DNA from: Hansfordia pulvinata
Lineage: Eukaryota > Ascomycota > Sordariomycetes > Xylariales
Assembly (NCBI GenBank): GCA_006538405.1
Contig: BJKQ01000001.1
Location: 806,001-870,000 of the forward strand
Length of the DNA: 64,000 nt
Reading direction: 5' to 3'
Position numbers and translations under genes: made by a program. Within the stretch, counting starts at the first letter, position 1. Every line of letters starts with the position of its first letter. This document shows, piece by piece, positions 24,165 to 37,451 of the stretch. The notes under the pieces were generated by a model. It made no database searches. It saw only the letters and a list, made by a program, of their open reading frames with translations, and was not told the origin of the DNA.

Positions 24165-26773
24165 TCAGTATCGCGGCCATGGGTAATTCGTGTTGTGCAG
24201 TGAGCCGGTTGGTACGTTTGTCTGGAACGCAGGATTCGATATGTTGGGCGGTGGTGCAGTTGTGGGTGGCATGTAGTCTTGTACGCTTTGCGGGTGCGGG
24301 TTGAAAGGGTAAAATATTTGCGTGATGAATTCAGGATCCATCTCGCCACCCACCGGCATATCTTCGAACCCAGCCCGCTGCTGCGACATGGGATATCCGG
24401 GCCCAGACATCGCATGTGAGTAGATGTGGGCCGACGGGGACATACCAGCAGCGGCGAATGTTGGGGGTGCCGGGGGACTGTCAGCAGCGCTGCTCGGTGT
24501 GGCAGCCGTTGTAGGAGTGCCGGACCGAGCTCTCTTGGGGGGCATGTTCCTTTTCAAAATTGTAATGAGCGCCGGCGGAACCAGAGTCCGTCCCACTTGT
24601 GCCTCGGCTTCTTGGCGTGCATCCCATGCCTTGACGAACAGAGGCGCATAGGCAATGTGTAGGGGCGTTCGCATGTGCTGCAGGAGCTTTCTCTTGTCGT
24701 GGTGGCTGACGATGATTTCCCATCCCCGCTCACAAAGTTCGCCACTTGTGCGTTTGCGCAAAGAGCTCAACAGGTAGACGTATGCCGGAAGAGGAAATTG
24801 CGCATACATATACCAGTAAAAGGGCTTGAGACTTTCGTCCGAAAATATCTCCATGTCGTATTTGAGCATTTTGATAGCCTCGATGAAAAGGTAGTCATCC
24901 TGGTTGCCGGCAAAGGAAGGTCCTCGGTACGCCGCCGATGGTGTCTGAGAGTCCACGGCTTTGCGAAAGAATCCCGACATGATCTTCAGCTTGCACATCT
25001 GCATGCGCGTGAGCAGAAGGGTGATCTTGTGTAGCCTGCATGTACGTGAAATGAGCGTTTCGGGTTCCAGAAACTGCAGGAGATGTACTTACGGGATGCG
25101 GGGATCGAGATGCTTCATGTACTGGTTCTCCATGTGAACAGAGAAGCGTTCAAGGAACGTGGTCAGACGCACGTCAGCAAGATTAGTCACAGCTTGCGGA
25201 TTGGCCGTGGAAGACTTGGTGGCCATCTTGTCGTTCCCTGGTCCCTTGGCAAACTCCAGACGCGTTGCGGCGAAGATCATATCAGTGGCACCGGAGCGTG
25301 ACTTGGGGACATTTGTCGCCTTCTCATCCAGATCAAAGTCGTCAATGTTGAGCGGGAGCTCACAATCGCCCCCCGTCGAGATGGCAGTGATTGTGGAGCC
25401 AGTCGTTTCCCCCACCCTACGATCAAAGGCAGCAATGTTCCACCACAACCGCCGCCTCTGTTCGACCTCAAAGGGCGAAAGGCTGTACTGGGCTCCGTCG
25501 CGATGGAGACCCAGCCTATGGGCCAGGCGCACATTGATCCCAGACACGCAGAACAGTGTGCGCGGGTCCACAAACTGACGAACGCCCATCTGTGACGAGT
25601 TAGCGGCTGAAGACTAATAGAGGCGGACAAGACTCGTACGCAGTAGAGTAGGAATGCTTGGAGCAGCGTCAAGTCCGGGGTGCGCATGAATTCAGCGTTG
25701 AGCAGCGCCTGCTGGGTGGCTATGATGTATCGGTTGAGAAGGCCCATCCGTGACTCCTGGAACGTGGCCTGGACCTCGTCTTCGGTCAAGGACGTGATGG
25801 CCATCAGATAGATGGAGAACATAAGAGCTTCCATACTTCGAGAAACCTTGTCCAGGTTGTTACTGGCCACCCGCATCTGCGCCTCGATTGTCGGGGCGTG
25901 GGTGATCTTGAGGAGGGGGTCGACGTTGCGCAGATAAATCCGCCAGAGCTCCAGAATCACTGCTGGGGTGGGGTGCTCGTCGGTCATGCTCTCGTAGCCG
26001 GCGCCATTGCCAAAGGGAAAGTCCAGGCGATGGAACATTTGGTCGTAAGCCGCGTTGATAGTCGACCCGACATCTTCTTCTGATGATGAGTTGTGGGCGC
26101 CATGGTCATTGTTGGACGGTCGGCTCTGGTAGCGAGGCAAACTGGTCAGATTCGTGAAAGGGATGAGAAACGGGGGCTCGTTCCGAACCTCTTTGGGAAA
26201 CCACTTGAAAGTCCTGGTGTCGTTAGTGGGAATGCAGTATAGTGTGAAGCCATGGGCGTGGGCTTACTTGGGCATGTGAGGGTTCTCGCCGGGTGCCGTG
26301 ATGATGTCTGAATCCTCGGGGCCGTCGGGCGAGCCGGCCTTGGCAAGGGGAATGAAATCGGTGTCCAGTTCATTTCCCTCGTCCAGGCGGGAGCCCGCGT
26401 CGGTGACTGTAACATCGGGTCCGAGCGGCTCAAAGGCGATGCCGTGGGCGGCCAGCATGGACTCATACTTGCGCAGACGGGCGATGAGATCTACCTCGGA
26501 GACTTTCTTCTTCTTGCGCTGGGGCGGCTTTGGCGGGACGACGCGGCATTCGGTGCCGGCTCTGATACAATTGGAACATGGCTTTTGCTTGTCGCATCTA
26601 ACCTTGCGATGCTGGCACAGCATGCACGAGGTGCCCCTTGTCACCTTGTAGGCTGCCAATTCATCGTGGTCGCGCGTCGTGTTGCGGTGGGGCGGCGTCG
26701 GCTGGGGAGGTTGCCCGTGCCCGAGCCCGTCGGTCGAGTCGGGTGTCGCAGGCGTGACTTGGGGGTGGCTCAT
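24165..26773 (-). CDS. Zn2Cys6 transcription factor with fungal-specific regulatory domain
   Basis: Four exons: 26773-26268, 26213-25640, 25589-25093 and 25035-24165. The introns are 50-57 bp with GT-AG ends and every join keeps frame (PHMPK-TFKWFPKEV, LLYC-MGVRQF, DPRIP-LHKITLLL), giving 815 residues. The zinc cluster is at residues 50-76 (Cys 50, 53, 60, 66, 69, 76; C-2-C-6-C-5-C-2-C-6-C) followed by a basic QRKKKK segment and a short heptad-like stretch (VDLIARLRKYESML) that may dimerise. The middle homology region follows, with the typical NVRLAHRLGLHRDG and EVEQRRRLWWNIAAFDRR motifs. The C-terminus (about 680-815) is Pro/Ser-rich and probably the activation region. It is a nuclear DNA-binding regulator whose target pathway is unknown. 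Confidence 0.92.
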
Positions 26774-29700
26774 CTTGGGGCCTGTGGAAGACCTGGCGAG
26801 GTCACACCGGCTTCTGGGGGCAGCCGAGGTTTCCCCAGCCCGGGCCTGGTCCGGATATCACGCGGGCGCGTTTGTGCGCGCGTCGAGAGCAGTAGCGACA
26901 GCAGCCGGATGCGTGCGCAGCGCGGAAGCGAGCCCGGCTCAGCTGGGTGAGCTGGGCTGCAAGCCGAGTGGCGCAACGAGGCGCCGCCAATGGCTGAGCA
27001 CGATCGGGTGGTATCCCCAGTCAAGCCGACGGAGTCTGCCAGGCGACGATCCGACGAGGGAGCAGACGTGGCAGGAGAGGAGGGGGAGGGGTGGTCCGGA
27101 TGTCCGGAGTCCGATGGCCGGGTACCCAGGTGCGGGAGGGCAGCAAAAGAAAGCAGCCCGAGGAAGCGAGACAGGGTTGGACAGAGGGTGACAACCTAGG
27201 CCGGAGCGAGCGAGCAGCAGGCCTGAGACTCACAGGCTGCCCGGGAGGGATTCGGCGGGATGTCTCGCAAGCAGGCGGGGGGGAGGGTTCGGGTCGCCGG
27301 GGGAGGTGCGAGAAGCGGCAGGACTGGCGGGCGGGACGTGCGAAGGTGCGCGTACGAAGCAGCGAGCCAGAAGCGAAGGGGGGCCGGCAGAGACTATAAA
27401 AGAGATGGGGGAAGCCCTCTCTTGGAGCACAAATCCGCACACCTGTCAAGCAAATAGGATTAGCACGCAGAACCGCGCACGTCTGGGGGCTGCTCCTCCC
27501 GGTATCAGGTTGATGTGTTTCGATTGCCGCGAACCCCAGCTCGAGGCAGCGCGCCAGTGGCTATTTCCGATCCTGGGGAACTCTCGGATCCAAACCCCGG
27601 CCCAAGTGCGGGCGGTCGGTTGCTACCTGCGCCGGCGCCGTCGCCAGCAGGACAAGGGCGTTGTCGAGCGCGACGGCAACCCAAGGCGCGCAGACGAGGC
27701 CAGCAGGGTCGAGCTGGCGGCGCGGGTGCATCCATCCAACAGCGCGCGCCGACGGACAGCACAGAGACCGGCCCCCGTCCACTCGGACACGCGAGTAAGC
27801 AGGCGTGGCAGGGCCGATCGGGCTGGTGTGCCTGGCACGGCGGGGACGGGCAGATGATCTGGGAGGGACCGAGACGGACCGAGTGGACGATCGGGTCATG
27901 GCCAATCGTGTCGTGCTGCCTCTTGTCGTGTAGTGTCGCGGCTCTCTCTCTGTTCGCCTATCTGGTCTCCATGCCCGCGTGGCTGTCCGCTCGACAGGCT
28001 CGCCACCACGCCACCGGCACTGGAGGGGATGCGTCGCCGGCGACGCGACTGGCAGAGAGATAGACGTGGGGGGGGGGAGGGGAAGCGCCACGGCAAGGCG
28101 AGAGGGGGCCACGGGGGAGGGGCAGCACCTCAATGAGGCGTCAGGTCTGAGGGAGAGGTACTCGTAACTCACCGTGATGAGATGCTCAAGTCAACCCTCA
28201 CTCAGCAGAGGTACGAACAGGTGGTAAGTACAATCAGACTGCCAAAACAAGGCCAGACTGTGAGGGCTGTGACCGCGGCAAGCCAGGCGTGGGAGAGGAG
28301 ACGTGAAAATGGGGAGCGGAGGGCAATGCGAACGGTCATGTCGGTATGTTATGTAGTAGGTAAGGTCGGCAGGTACTTTGGCCAAGGCAATCCATGAGGC
28401 ACTCGTCGCAGCTGAGCCCGTAGCGTAGGTACTCGTGGGCACGGTAGAGTGCCGTGCACGGAGATGTAGGTAAGGTAGGTGATCGGGTATTGGGGTGATT
28501 CTACCTTGGGGCTCTTCACCACCAATGCCTGGCTGCTGCCCCTCCAGGATGACATCCCGGCCGCCTCTGCTCTCGATTGGTCCGGCTCGTGCCCCATGAA
28601 GCTTGCCGATGGTGGAGGCAGCTTACAACCGTGGAGGGGGACCAGACTGTACGAGTAGGCAGGTACGGTAAGTACTCGTACGGTAGGTCGGTACATCGCA
28701 TTTGTGCCTTCATTTCAATTGGTCAGCTACCACTCGTACCTCTACGTCGAATCGTAACCCACGTAGGTACCTTGAGCCGCACTCCCGATACCCGACGCCA
28801 TCCAGAGTGCATGTCATCATCTGAGCAGTGGGCACGCAGTCAAGAAAGAAAAGATCAATCAGAACTCGTAACCGCGGTAAGAAACGTATGGTATTCAACA
28901 TGGAACCTCTATGGCCCTGCGTTGTCAGTCGATCTAAAGTGGTTGCGGCCATTCTACAGCCAAGAGCCTGAGGTTGACTCTTAAGGACCACCTCCATTAC
29001 GGTACCCAGATCTACGCTTCACGCCACGACTGCCAGCTTACAGAAGCCGGCAGCCAAATTTTCAGCTCACTTGCATCTAATGACGACGGGAGTACTCGAG
29101 TCGCGTAGTACTTCTAGTACCTACCTCATGAAGCGCACACGTTTACTACGTCAGGTTGGTATCCATGACCTTTCTCACCCTGCAGGTGATAATTTGAAGC
29201 GAAGGATTCCAACAATCGGTGCTTGGCGGCTGGAAGGGTCCGGTCACTAAAGCCCGGGGTGGTGGGGGCGAGGCACCGAGGGCCGGCGGCTTATTCCGTC
29301 GCCTAAGCCCGCCGCCCATCTCAAAACCCGCCGGATCATGGGTATGCTGGCGACAGCCACAGGGGCGAAAGGGTGCCGCCTCGGCCACTCCTCACAGTGT
29401 CACAGTGTCTTCGTCTTACCAGTCTGGCGCGCCTCGACATACCGGGATTACCTGATACCCTTCCCTATACAAAGAGCAATCCTCCAGCCAGTGCTCATTT
29501 CCCCCGCCTTGGAGATGTCCGTGCTGGCGACGCTTCTATCCGTCAGGTGCTTACGGAGTAGTTTGAGTTGCGCTAATATCACGATCGCCCAGCACGTCCA
29601 GGACACCCTGGACTCTTCGAAGCGTCTGACCTTGGTATACGACTCACATATCCTGGGACGCGGGTACTCGTGATAGGATCAGAAGGGAGACGAGTTGAAG

Positions 29701-31484
29701 CGACGTCGGCTTGCTTGCAAATTACCTGACCTACCGACGGAGTATACGTATCTTACCCAGGTATCTTTGGATATATCTATTCGAAAGGGGCTGTGAGCAT
29801 TCCATTGACGTACGCCAGGCCCATTCATATTTCACTTTCTCCGGGGCTGTTCGCCCAGAGCTCCGACATGCCGACACACGGGTTTTCTGTACCCGGGGCG
29901 TCGAAGATGCCCCCGTCGTTCTACGAGACCTGGTCAGCACGGGAAGCTGTAATAAGTACGGTAGGTAATGGCGGACACAACCTGCTGCTCCATTGATCAT
30001 TCGCAGAGCATCGTATCCGGACATTGACCATCTAGCTTGCCCTACCTTATTAGGGACGATTACTCCAGCGACCGGAGCTGGACCGTGGTCTGACCTTGGA
30101 GGCGCAGCATCCTTGGATCGAATACCCGTACTTCCCACCTCTTGGAACGGCAGCAAGACACATGGAAGACATCCACCAGCCCAATCACGGGCCACACCTG
30201 CCGCTTTCGATAGATGCAAGTGCACGCGCAGGTGCTTGTACGAGATCAAGTACGAGCTTCAGACTCAACAGGGCGGACGTGGGCGGGCAGGTACGTCAGT
30301 TTCCGACACAACCCTCTGCCCTGTTTAGAGTACCTCCGGAGTATAGCACGTAGATCTGCCTGCGAGTACGCGTGCGTGGAAGGGACCACCCACATCCTGA
30401 AAGTCCCCGGCCGCTGATCAAAGGCCCAATGCGGCTAGACGAGGGCTGCACGAGCGTGACGAGTAGCAATGGCATTCGTCCCCGGGGACATCAGCCCTGT
30501 GCAGTGGATACGCCCGCCAGCTACATCCCTCTACCTCGATCTGTATGCTCTCTACCTCTTCACTGGCAGTCCTCCGCGAGTACAGTCGGCTCGTCTTGCA
30601 CGTCAGTTGTCTGTCGTCCGATGCGAATACATCCATCATGTATCAGGGTCTGTCTGAGCAACAAGCCCCATCGCGAGGTCACAACCACACCACCCACAGC
30701 ACAGCCCAGAGTCTCTGCCAGACCAGCTACACGCGTATCCTCTCGCCAGGCACTCTTCATCATGTGTCTTCACCCTACCGTCATGATGCTCCGCATCCCT
30801 CTGCTGTTACCGGACAACGTCACCTGGCAAGAGTCAGCCATCGCCGCCCACCTCGCCCAGAACCAACCTGGCTGCATGCGGAATTCCCCAACCCGGAGGA
30901 GGTGCATCTCCAGCCTGCAGATGCGGGACGCGATATCTCCTACGACTTTGGCAATGCTGCTATTATAACAAGGGCCGCTCGTCGTTCGCAGCCCACCGTA
31001 CCACGTCGTCCGTGTCGCCAACCTGCCTCAGCTCCACGAACCCAGACACTAGATTGGCATCTCGGCACCGAGCCTCTCTCTCATCACGTCCCGCGTCCCA
31101 CCAGTGACGCCTCGTACTACCGGCCCTCAGTGAGCAGTTAGGCGGGAGCTGACCACAGCTTCTTCGCAACTACACGCACCAGGCGGCCCGCGCGTCGACA
31201 CAAGAGGGCTTCCCAGGCCGCCGTCGGGCGAAAGCAAACACACCGCCCCTGTGCCGTTCTGTGCTGCACTGGCCGTGTGTCCTCGACATCGCGTCACCCT
31301 TCGGCGCCGTGTCTCAACGTGATGGGGCTCCTCTGTCGCTAGTTGCTTTTCCTCCGTCTGAGTAATTTCAGCCGCCGCCGACTGTGTCTGCCCTTCTTAA
31401 AGCACTCGAAGCCCGGTTCGCGCCGCTTCGGCTTACTCGACGCTCTTGTCAAACTGTTGTGCCCTGGTCGCCGTCTCCTCCGCC
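26774..31484. other. Gene-free stretch, about 4.7 kb
   Basis: No supported gene. 26.8-28.1 kb is very GC-rich and open in many frames, with no family motif. 28.1-30.4 kb is rich in GGTAGG/TACC strings, with TACGAGTA-type octamers at 28159, 28650 and 28673. A G10 run lies at 28068-28077. A TATAAAAG at 27395-27402 points to the plus strand but no gene follows. The last 300 bases before 31485 are C/T-rich and likely hold the promoter of the MFS gene. Confidence 0.55.
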
Positions 31485-34265
31485 ATGGCACCCTCGTCCG
31501 GCAAGCTGTTTGGCAGGTTCGCCGCGCCCTCGCCCTCCGACTCGGCCCAGTTTGAACGCCCCGCCGCCGCCACCAGCCAGCCGCCGCCCGGCCCACCCGG
31601 TGCTGACGCCGCCGAACTCAACTACCAGCCCAGGACGCTGCACTTTTGGGCCGTCATTGTCTGCATATTCCTCGCCCTCTTCCTCGTCGCCCTCGATCGG
31701 ACCATCATCGGCACCGCTGTTCCCCAGATCACGCGCGAGTTCAATAGTCTGGGGGATATCGGATGGTATGGATCATCGTATCAGCTAACAACCGCTGCCT
31801 CCCAGCTGGTTTTTGGCCGGATCTATAGATTCTACGAGACTAAAAGGTGAGCACCGCCGCGACCGACCCTAACTAGCCCCCACGCCACATTGCCCATTCT
31901 GCTACACCACCACTGTCACAGCGCAATCCACAAACGCGCTCCCACCTGCTCCTGTCGGTCCTTCTTTGCGACGTGCAGAGTACGTCCTCGCGCCGGCTTT
32001 TGTGCTCGTGGCGCAGCGCTAACTTGTGACAGAACTTTCTTATGGAGTATCTTGGTGTTCGAGGTGGGATCCGTCATCTGTGGGGCGGCTCCTAGCTCGG
32101 TAGTATTCATCGTGGGTCGGTCGATAGCGGGCGTTGGCGGAGCCGGCATCTTCTCGGGCGTCATGATCATAATGATCCCCATGGTGCCGCTTCGGAGGCG
32201 ACCCATGTTCCAAGGTGTTTTCGGGACCGTCTTCGGTGTGGCTTCCGTCCTGGGACCTTTGGTCGGCGGCGGTTTCACGGATGCAGTCTCGTGGAGGTGA
32301 GACTCGGCTGGCATCTTGCTGCATCCCCCCCCCCCGCAGCATCTCACTCGATACCAGCGCTAACCCTGCTCGCAGATGGTGTTTTTACATCAATCTGCCG
32401 ATTGGTGGTTTGGCGGCGCTGTGCCTCATCTTCATTCTGCATTTGCCTCGCTGGGACGCCCCGGCACCAGTGTCCATTTGGGATCAGTTCGTGAGGCTGG
32501 ACCCTCTGGGCGTCTTCTTCCTGGTCCCGAGCGTGTCCTGCCTCATTCTTGCCTTGCAGTGGGGCGGCTCGACATATGCGTGGACCAGCTGGCGCATCAT
32601 CGTGTTGATGGTCATGTTCGCCATCTTATTTCTAGCTTTCGCTTCGGTCCAATACTTGATGCCCGACACCGCGACTGTGCCCGTTCGAGTCATAGAGCGA
32701 CGGAGTATTCTGGCTGGGACTGTCTTCATGTTTTGCCTGGCAGGATCCATGTTGATGGTCATCTTCTTCATGCCTCTGTGGTGTAAGTGTCCTTTTCGGC
32801 CTCTGCGTCGGCCCCTTGGGCCCTGTCACTGATGCCAAGCCATTGGAAACGTGCAACGATCATGGACTGGAGACTGACTTTTGCTGCAGTTCAAGTCGTC
32901 CAGGGCGTCAGCGCTACTGACTCGGGCATCTACACGCTGCCATTCGTGCTGAGCCTGGTCATTGGCAGCGTCACCTCTGGTGGTTTGACGACCAAGCTGG
33001 GCTACTATGTTCCTGCGATGCTCATTTCGCCCAGTCTCATGGCGATCGGCCAGGGACTCATGAGCACGTTTCGAGTGAACGAATACACAGGTAAGTGGGT
33101 TGGCTTCCAAACCATCGCCGGTCTAGGCCTGGGATTCGGCATGCAGGCATCTGGTCTTGCTGCTCAAGCGGTGCTGCCTAAACCCGACATACCCACAGGC
33201 ATTGCCATCATATTCTTCGCACAACAGCTTGGTGGAGCGATCTTCACCTCGGTAGGGCAGAATCTCTTGAGCTCGTGGCTCATGACACAGATTGCAGAGA
33301 TCCCGGAGATCGACCCGGGTCAAGTCATGAGCCAAGGTGCCGGTGATCTCATCAACACAGTGCCCCCGGAACTGAAGGACCAGGTCAGAGAGATATACAA
33401 TTCCGCCATCTCCAGAATCTTTCTCTGTGGGATGGGCGTGGCACTTGCCGCCATCATCGCAGCGTTCTTCATGGAGTGGAAGAACATCAAGAAGGCAGGA
33501 CCTCAAAGCCCACCGAATGACAAGCTAGGCAAAGGCAAAGCAACACCACCCACCAACGGTGGGACGTCGTACGGATCCCCAGACGAGAAGCATGTGTCTT
33601 CATTCAAAGGAGAGAGGCCAGACGAACAACTAATGTCGACGGCCACAACACCCCTTGGAGACGATAGGAGCGGTTGCGAACACTGCGATCACTGCCGACT
33701 GTCGCGGGCAATGACTGTCGCCGCCTCTGATGATCCCGGGCGCCTGAGCCGTGCACCCACTGAGGAATTGACCCGTCTGAGTCGGATGAGCCAGACCGAA
33801 ACAATCAATTATCAGTCGCGGCCCACGACGCTCATGATGGACAGCACGACCGCGACCGTTGCCGCGACCCCGGAATTGGAAGAAGCCTCGCGTCTCGCTG
33901 GCGTGGCCCGGGACGCTCTCCGGCAGATCGAAGAGCTGACGCGCGCATTTCCCATGAGCACGATGATAGGCACTGCTTTGAGTACTGATGAATACCAGTC
34001 GGGGCCGACCTCGCGCCAGCGAAACTCGTCAAACGCTGGGGATTCGTCGACGAGTCCCGATAGGTTCCAGTCACCGGCGAACCTGTCACCGCAGCTTCAG
34101 AGCGATGTCGAGGCCGGGCCCTCGGCGCCGACACCAGCGCATCTCGTCGCGAGGTCTGCTCAAAACAGCAGGCCAAATACGGGCTCTTCGCGGAGGTCGT
34201 TCCAGGCAAACGACTTTCCATCACCATCTCAAATACCATTCGAAGGCGACCGTAAGGGGGCGTGA
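31485..34265 (+). CDS. MFS exporter, DHA2 (14-helix) family, with long cytoplasmic tail
   Basis: Four exons: 31485-31846, 32033-32296, 32376-32782 and 32890-34265, giving 802 residues. The start is the ATG at 31485. All joins restore family motifs ([44 protein letters not shown]). DHA2 hallmarks are [13 protein letters not shown] in helix 1, [21 protein letters not shown] and the antiporter motif [16 protein letters not shown]. The family exports drugs, toxins or metabolites by proton antiport at the plasma or vacuolar membrane. After the last helix (near residue 540) follows an unusual polar tail of about 260 residues, Ser/Thr/Pro-rich, with a small Cys/His cluster CEHCDHC (near residue 610). 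The first intron is long (186 bp). The second contains C11. No biosynthetic genes are adjacent, so the cargo is unknown. Confidence 0.92.
32325..32335 (+). repeat. C11 homopolymer in an MFS intron
   Basis: Eleven consecutive C on the sense strand, 28 bases after the second donor of the MFS gene. Confidence 0.9.
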
Positions 34266-37200
34266 TGGCCAACAACAGACAACGATTTTAGCAGCGAAGA
34301 GCTTCCTGTCCATTCTGATAATATGGGATTGCTTTCCTTTCGTGAGCAACCAGCGTACATATAGATAGATGAGCGAAAAATTAGAAGAACGTTTCAGGAC
34401 GACTTTTCTGTCTCTTCTCGAGCATTTCAAAGCAGCAGTGCGGTCCGCAGACATCTCGCATCGACCTGGGCAAAGCTATCGACTTGGTGTGGTTTAACTT
34501 TGCGATCCCACAGTACGTAGCGGGGGACCCCTAATCTCAGTGAGACCTTGGAAAACGTAGTAGCAATGCTGGTGAGCTTGGCCACCCTGCGAATCAACCA
34601 CTCAGTGAGGTGAGTATATGCCTACTTGGTCAGGTACCGTTGCCTCTGCTCAGGCAGATACTCGTGCATTAGGTGGCGGCTTACCCGTGCCGCCAGTAAC
34701 AATCATTGATTGCCTCCAGCCGTGCCGCCATGTTTGCGAGGCATGATTTCGAGCCGCCCCGTGCATCCAGCGAATGGGCTTCTGCCCGCCCGATAGTGCT
34801 AGAGATTCCCGTCCAGGACGGTAAGGCGGGCCGAGTCGGGAGCCCATCCTCGTCCAGGCCTTCCCTGCCTGGTTACCCCGTCATGGTTTGTGTGTGAGTG
34901 TGTGTGTTTTGCCCGACGTAGCCGGTGTCTCGGGCGCACGCGCGCCGACAATCTCCGGAGATGATGAAGAGGGAATGAAAGGTAAATGGGGAGGCTGGCG
35001 ACATAGAGAGGCACAGAGGGAACGGCAGGTTCCCTAGCTGCGCGTGTTTGTCTCAGGCTGCAAGGTGCTCGGCCCAGCACCTTCGCAACTAACTGCCCAC
35101 CACCTAACTCTGCAAATAAGGCATGTGTCTTTTGGCACTCATGAAGTAGTGGCGCCGCCAATGGGATTCCTCGGCTTCAAGTGCCATCGGGTCAGACTCG
35201 GAGTCCGCGATGCCTGGACGACCCATCACGATCTACACTAAGTTAGCTACCTGTATTAATCTATCGATCGGAGATGTCTACTCGTAGATGCGCAGACTGC
35301 AGGTTGTTTCTGGTGGAGGCTTTGCGTTGCCTACGCGACTATCTCGTCAGGGGAGACACACACACGCAGAGAGCAAGAAAGAGTGAGTGAGAAGATGGGG
35401 ATCGTGGGCTGCGTAGGGCCGTTTCCCGCGACTCACTCCACGCGTTCCCGCCGCAACGGGAAGGGAACCAGTCTCGAAGCTCTGGATCTGCGTCTTGTCT
35501 CAAGGAGGCACAGACACGCCCTTTGCGGCAAACGCGGTTCCTCAGCGAGGCTGGTCACGTCGCACACGGAGGTCTCCTGGGCAAGACAGGGTTGCCACGG
35601 CGGTGGGAGACAGACACGTTGTCTCTCGCGCGAGGTCTGGCTTGCTCCTCCCTCCCTCGCCGCCGGATCTACGCTCTTCTTCATCAGCAGAGCACCAGAG
35701 AGACAGAACCTGGCCCGGGTTGCGTGCGAAGACTCCTGAGGGTCTGACGGTTGGGCAGCAAGGGAGGCGACGAACCTCTTGACGAGCGCGTGAGAGTCAT
35801 GACGTTTTACTTGGATAAGTTAGGTATAGAGGTAGTGTAGGGGGTTGATGACATTCGGGATGATCGCCATGCGCAAGGTGGGCCGGGGCGTGGCGGCTTA
35901 CTTCGGAACCATGGCCTTGTAGCTCTGTCAAGCGATGACCGCGCCTTGCAGTCACATATGGATTCACTCATATATCTTGGAATTGGCGAGTCGCCGGCGG
36001 GTGATGACGAAAACAATAAAAAATCAAAACATACAACACCGGGGATTCGCTGGTCGTCACCGACCCAACTACTAATCCGGCGGTAAGAGGCTTGTCTATG
36101 GGAGAGCGGACGGGATCCCGAATTTTCCTCATCCTGTGGTCGTATGTGGTAGAAGCCGCAGTCAAAATAAAATATGTACCTTGCTTCTGCTGGCTCGCGT
36201 CTGGGGATATGTGAGGCCAAGTCGGATGCGAAACCTCTCGCGCAGTAGCAGGCGTCGGCGCCGCTGTCTGCGAAGTAGAACGTCGAGAGAATGAACATCA
36301 TTCTAGGCGATTACGAATCGAGTAAGTCATCCTCACGCTCTCGCAGGAGAGTCCTGCCTACCTTACCTATACTAGAACCCGAGCACCCAGACTTTCTGTG
36401 CTCTCATGGGATCGCCCAACTCCACCCTGCTTGTCGATGTTCACGGTCCTGTGAGAGGTGGCTTGTAGGTCACGCTTCATCGTGATCCAATTACTGGCGG
36501 AGAGGAAATGGGGGGGGGGGAGCTGGAGGTGCATGCCTGAAGCAACAGCAGCCTCACTGTCGACACCCAAAGTCTGCCTCATTCTCGTTTTTCGCTCGCG
36601 TAGTGCCGCCTGTACCACGGTTGGTGGTAGAGTAGAGGTTGAACGATTGGCCAACGTACCTTTCAGTGAGGGGGCACCAGATCCGGTGGATGCTCTTTGA
36701 CCTTGATTCGCGTCATGGGGGCGTACGCATCGATGACTTACACGCAGGGTCTGCGAATAAGCGCTTCTCTGATTAGTCCGGGGGCGGCCCCCGAATGCGT
36801 GTTGGTGATTGTGGTGATGTGATTGTTGGTGATATTAATTAATATGTGCAGCCGATGTTCTTTAAGTTAGATTGATGTATCATCCATTGCTTGCATTCAT
36901 TCTGCCCAAAGATTGCAGTCCGCTCAATGTTAGCAATCCGATTGTCCGCCCCCGCCTTCGCTCGTACGAGTACAGTAAGTCCCTACCACCTATCCACATC
37001 TACATGGGGGGCAACATACATGTAGTGGGATGGATGGATGGACGTACCCGCGGGCTGGAGGAGATGTACCCGACGCTGCAACTGGGGAGGAGGTACAGAC
37101 ACGATGCTGGTAGCGAAGTATCCATCTTGGACCTCAAACTCCAGTGAGCCTGTGAGGTACCTACCTGCTTCATACCTTGATGTAATGTACACCCGGCCCT

Positions 37201-37451
37201 CACCTTCCAAGGTCGGCGCGGGCGCCCCTCCAAGCGCTCTCCTTTTCCATCCATGGATATTGGATAAGTACCTAAGGTATCCGCTCGTCCATCAAACCCC
37301 CCTCCTGCCCAAGAGCATACCTACTCGAGGATGATCCCACCTTGCGAGAGCACACCCATCTTGGCCAGATTCCCAGACAGACCCCACGAGACTTTGACCG
37401 ATACCCAAGACTACCGGCCTCGAAGACCTCGACACGTCGGCTTCCCCCGGC
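34266..37451. other. Gene-free stretch, about 3.2 kb
   Basis: I found nothing that I can support. A 164-codon frame on the minus strand (35807-36301) has no motif. At 36291 an ATG opens ten codons followed by a perfect GTAAGT donor, but I found no continuing exon. A G11 run lies at 36510-36520. TACGAGTA-type octamers are at 35279 and 36965. The last 450 bases hold several TACCTACC-like strings and presumably the amidase promoter. Confidence 0.55.

Noticed and set aside
27395..27402. TATAAAAG on the plus strand followed by open frames
   Set aside because: No gene with recognisable content follows within 4 kb, and the frames downstream overlap on both strands.
35807..36301. 164-codon minus-strand open frame
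   Set aside because: No motif or conserved-looking segment; probably chance.
36291..36325. ATG with ten codons (MNIILGDYES) and a perfect GTAAGT donor
   Set aside because: I could not find an in-frame second exon with protein-like text downstream.
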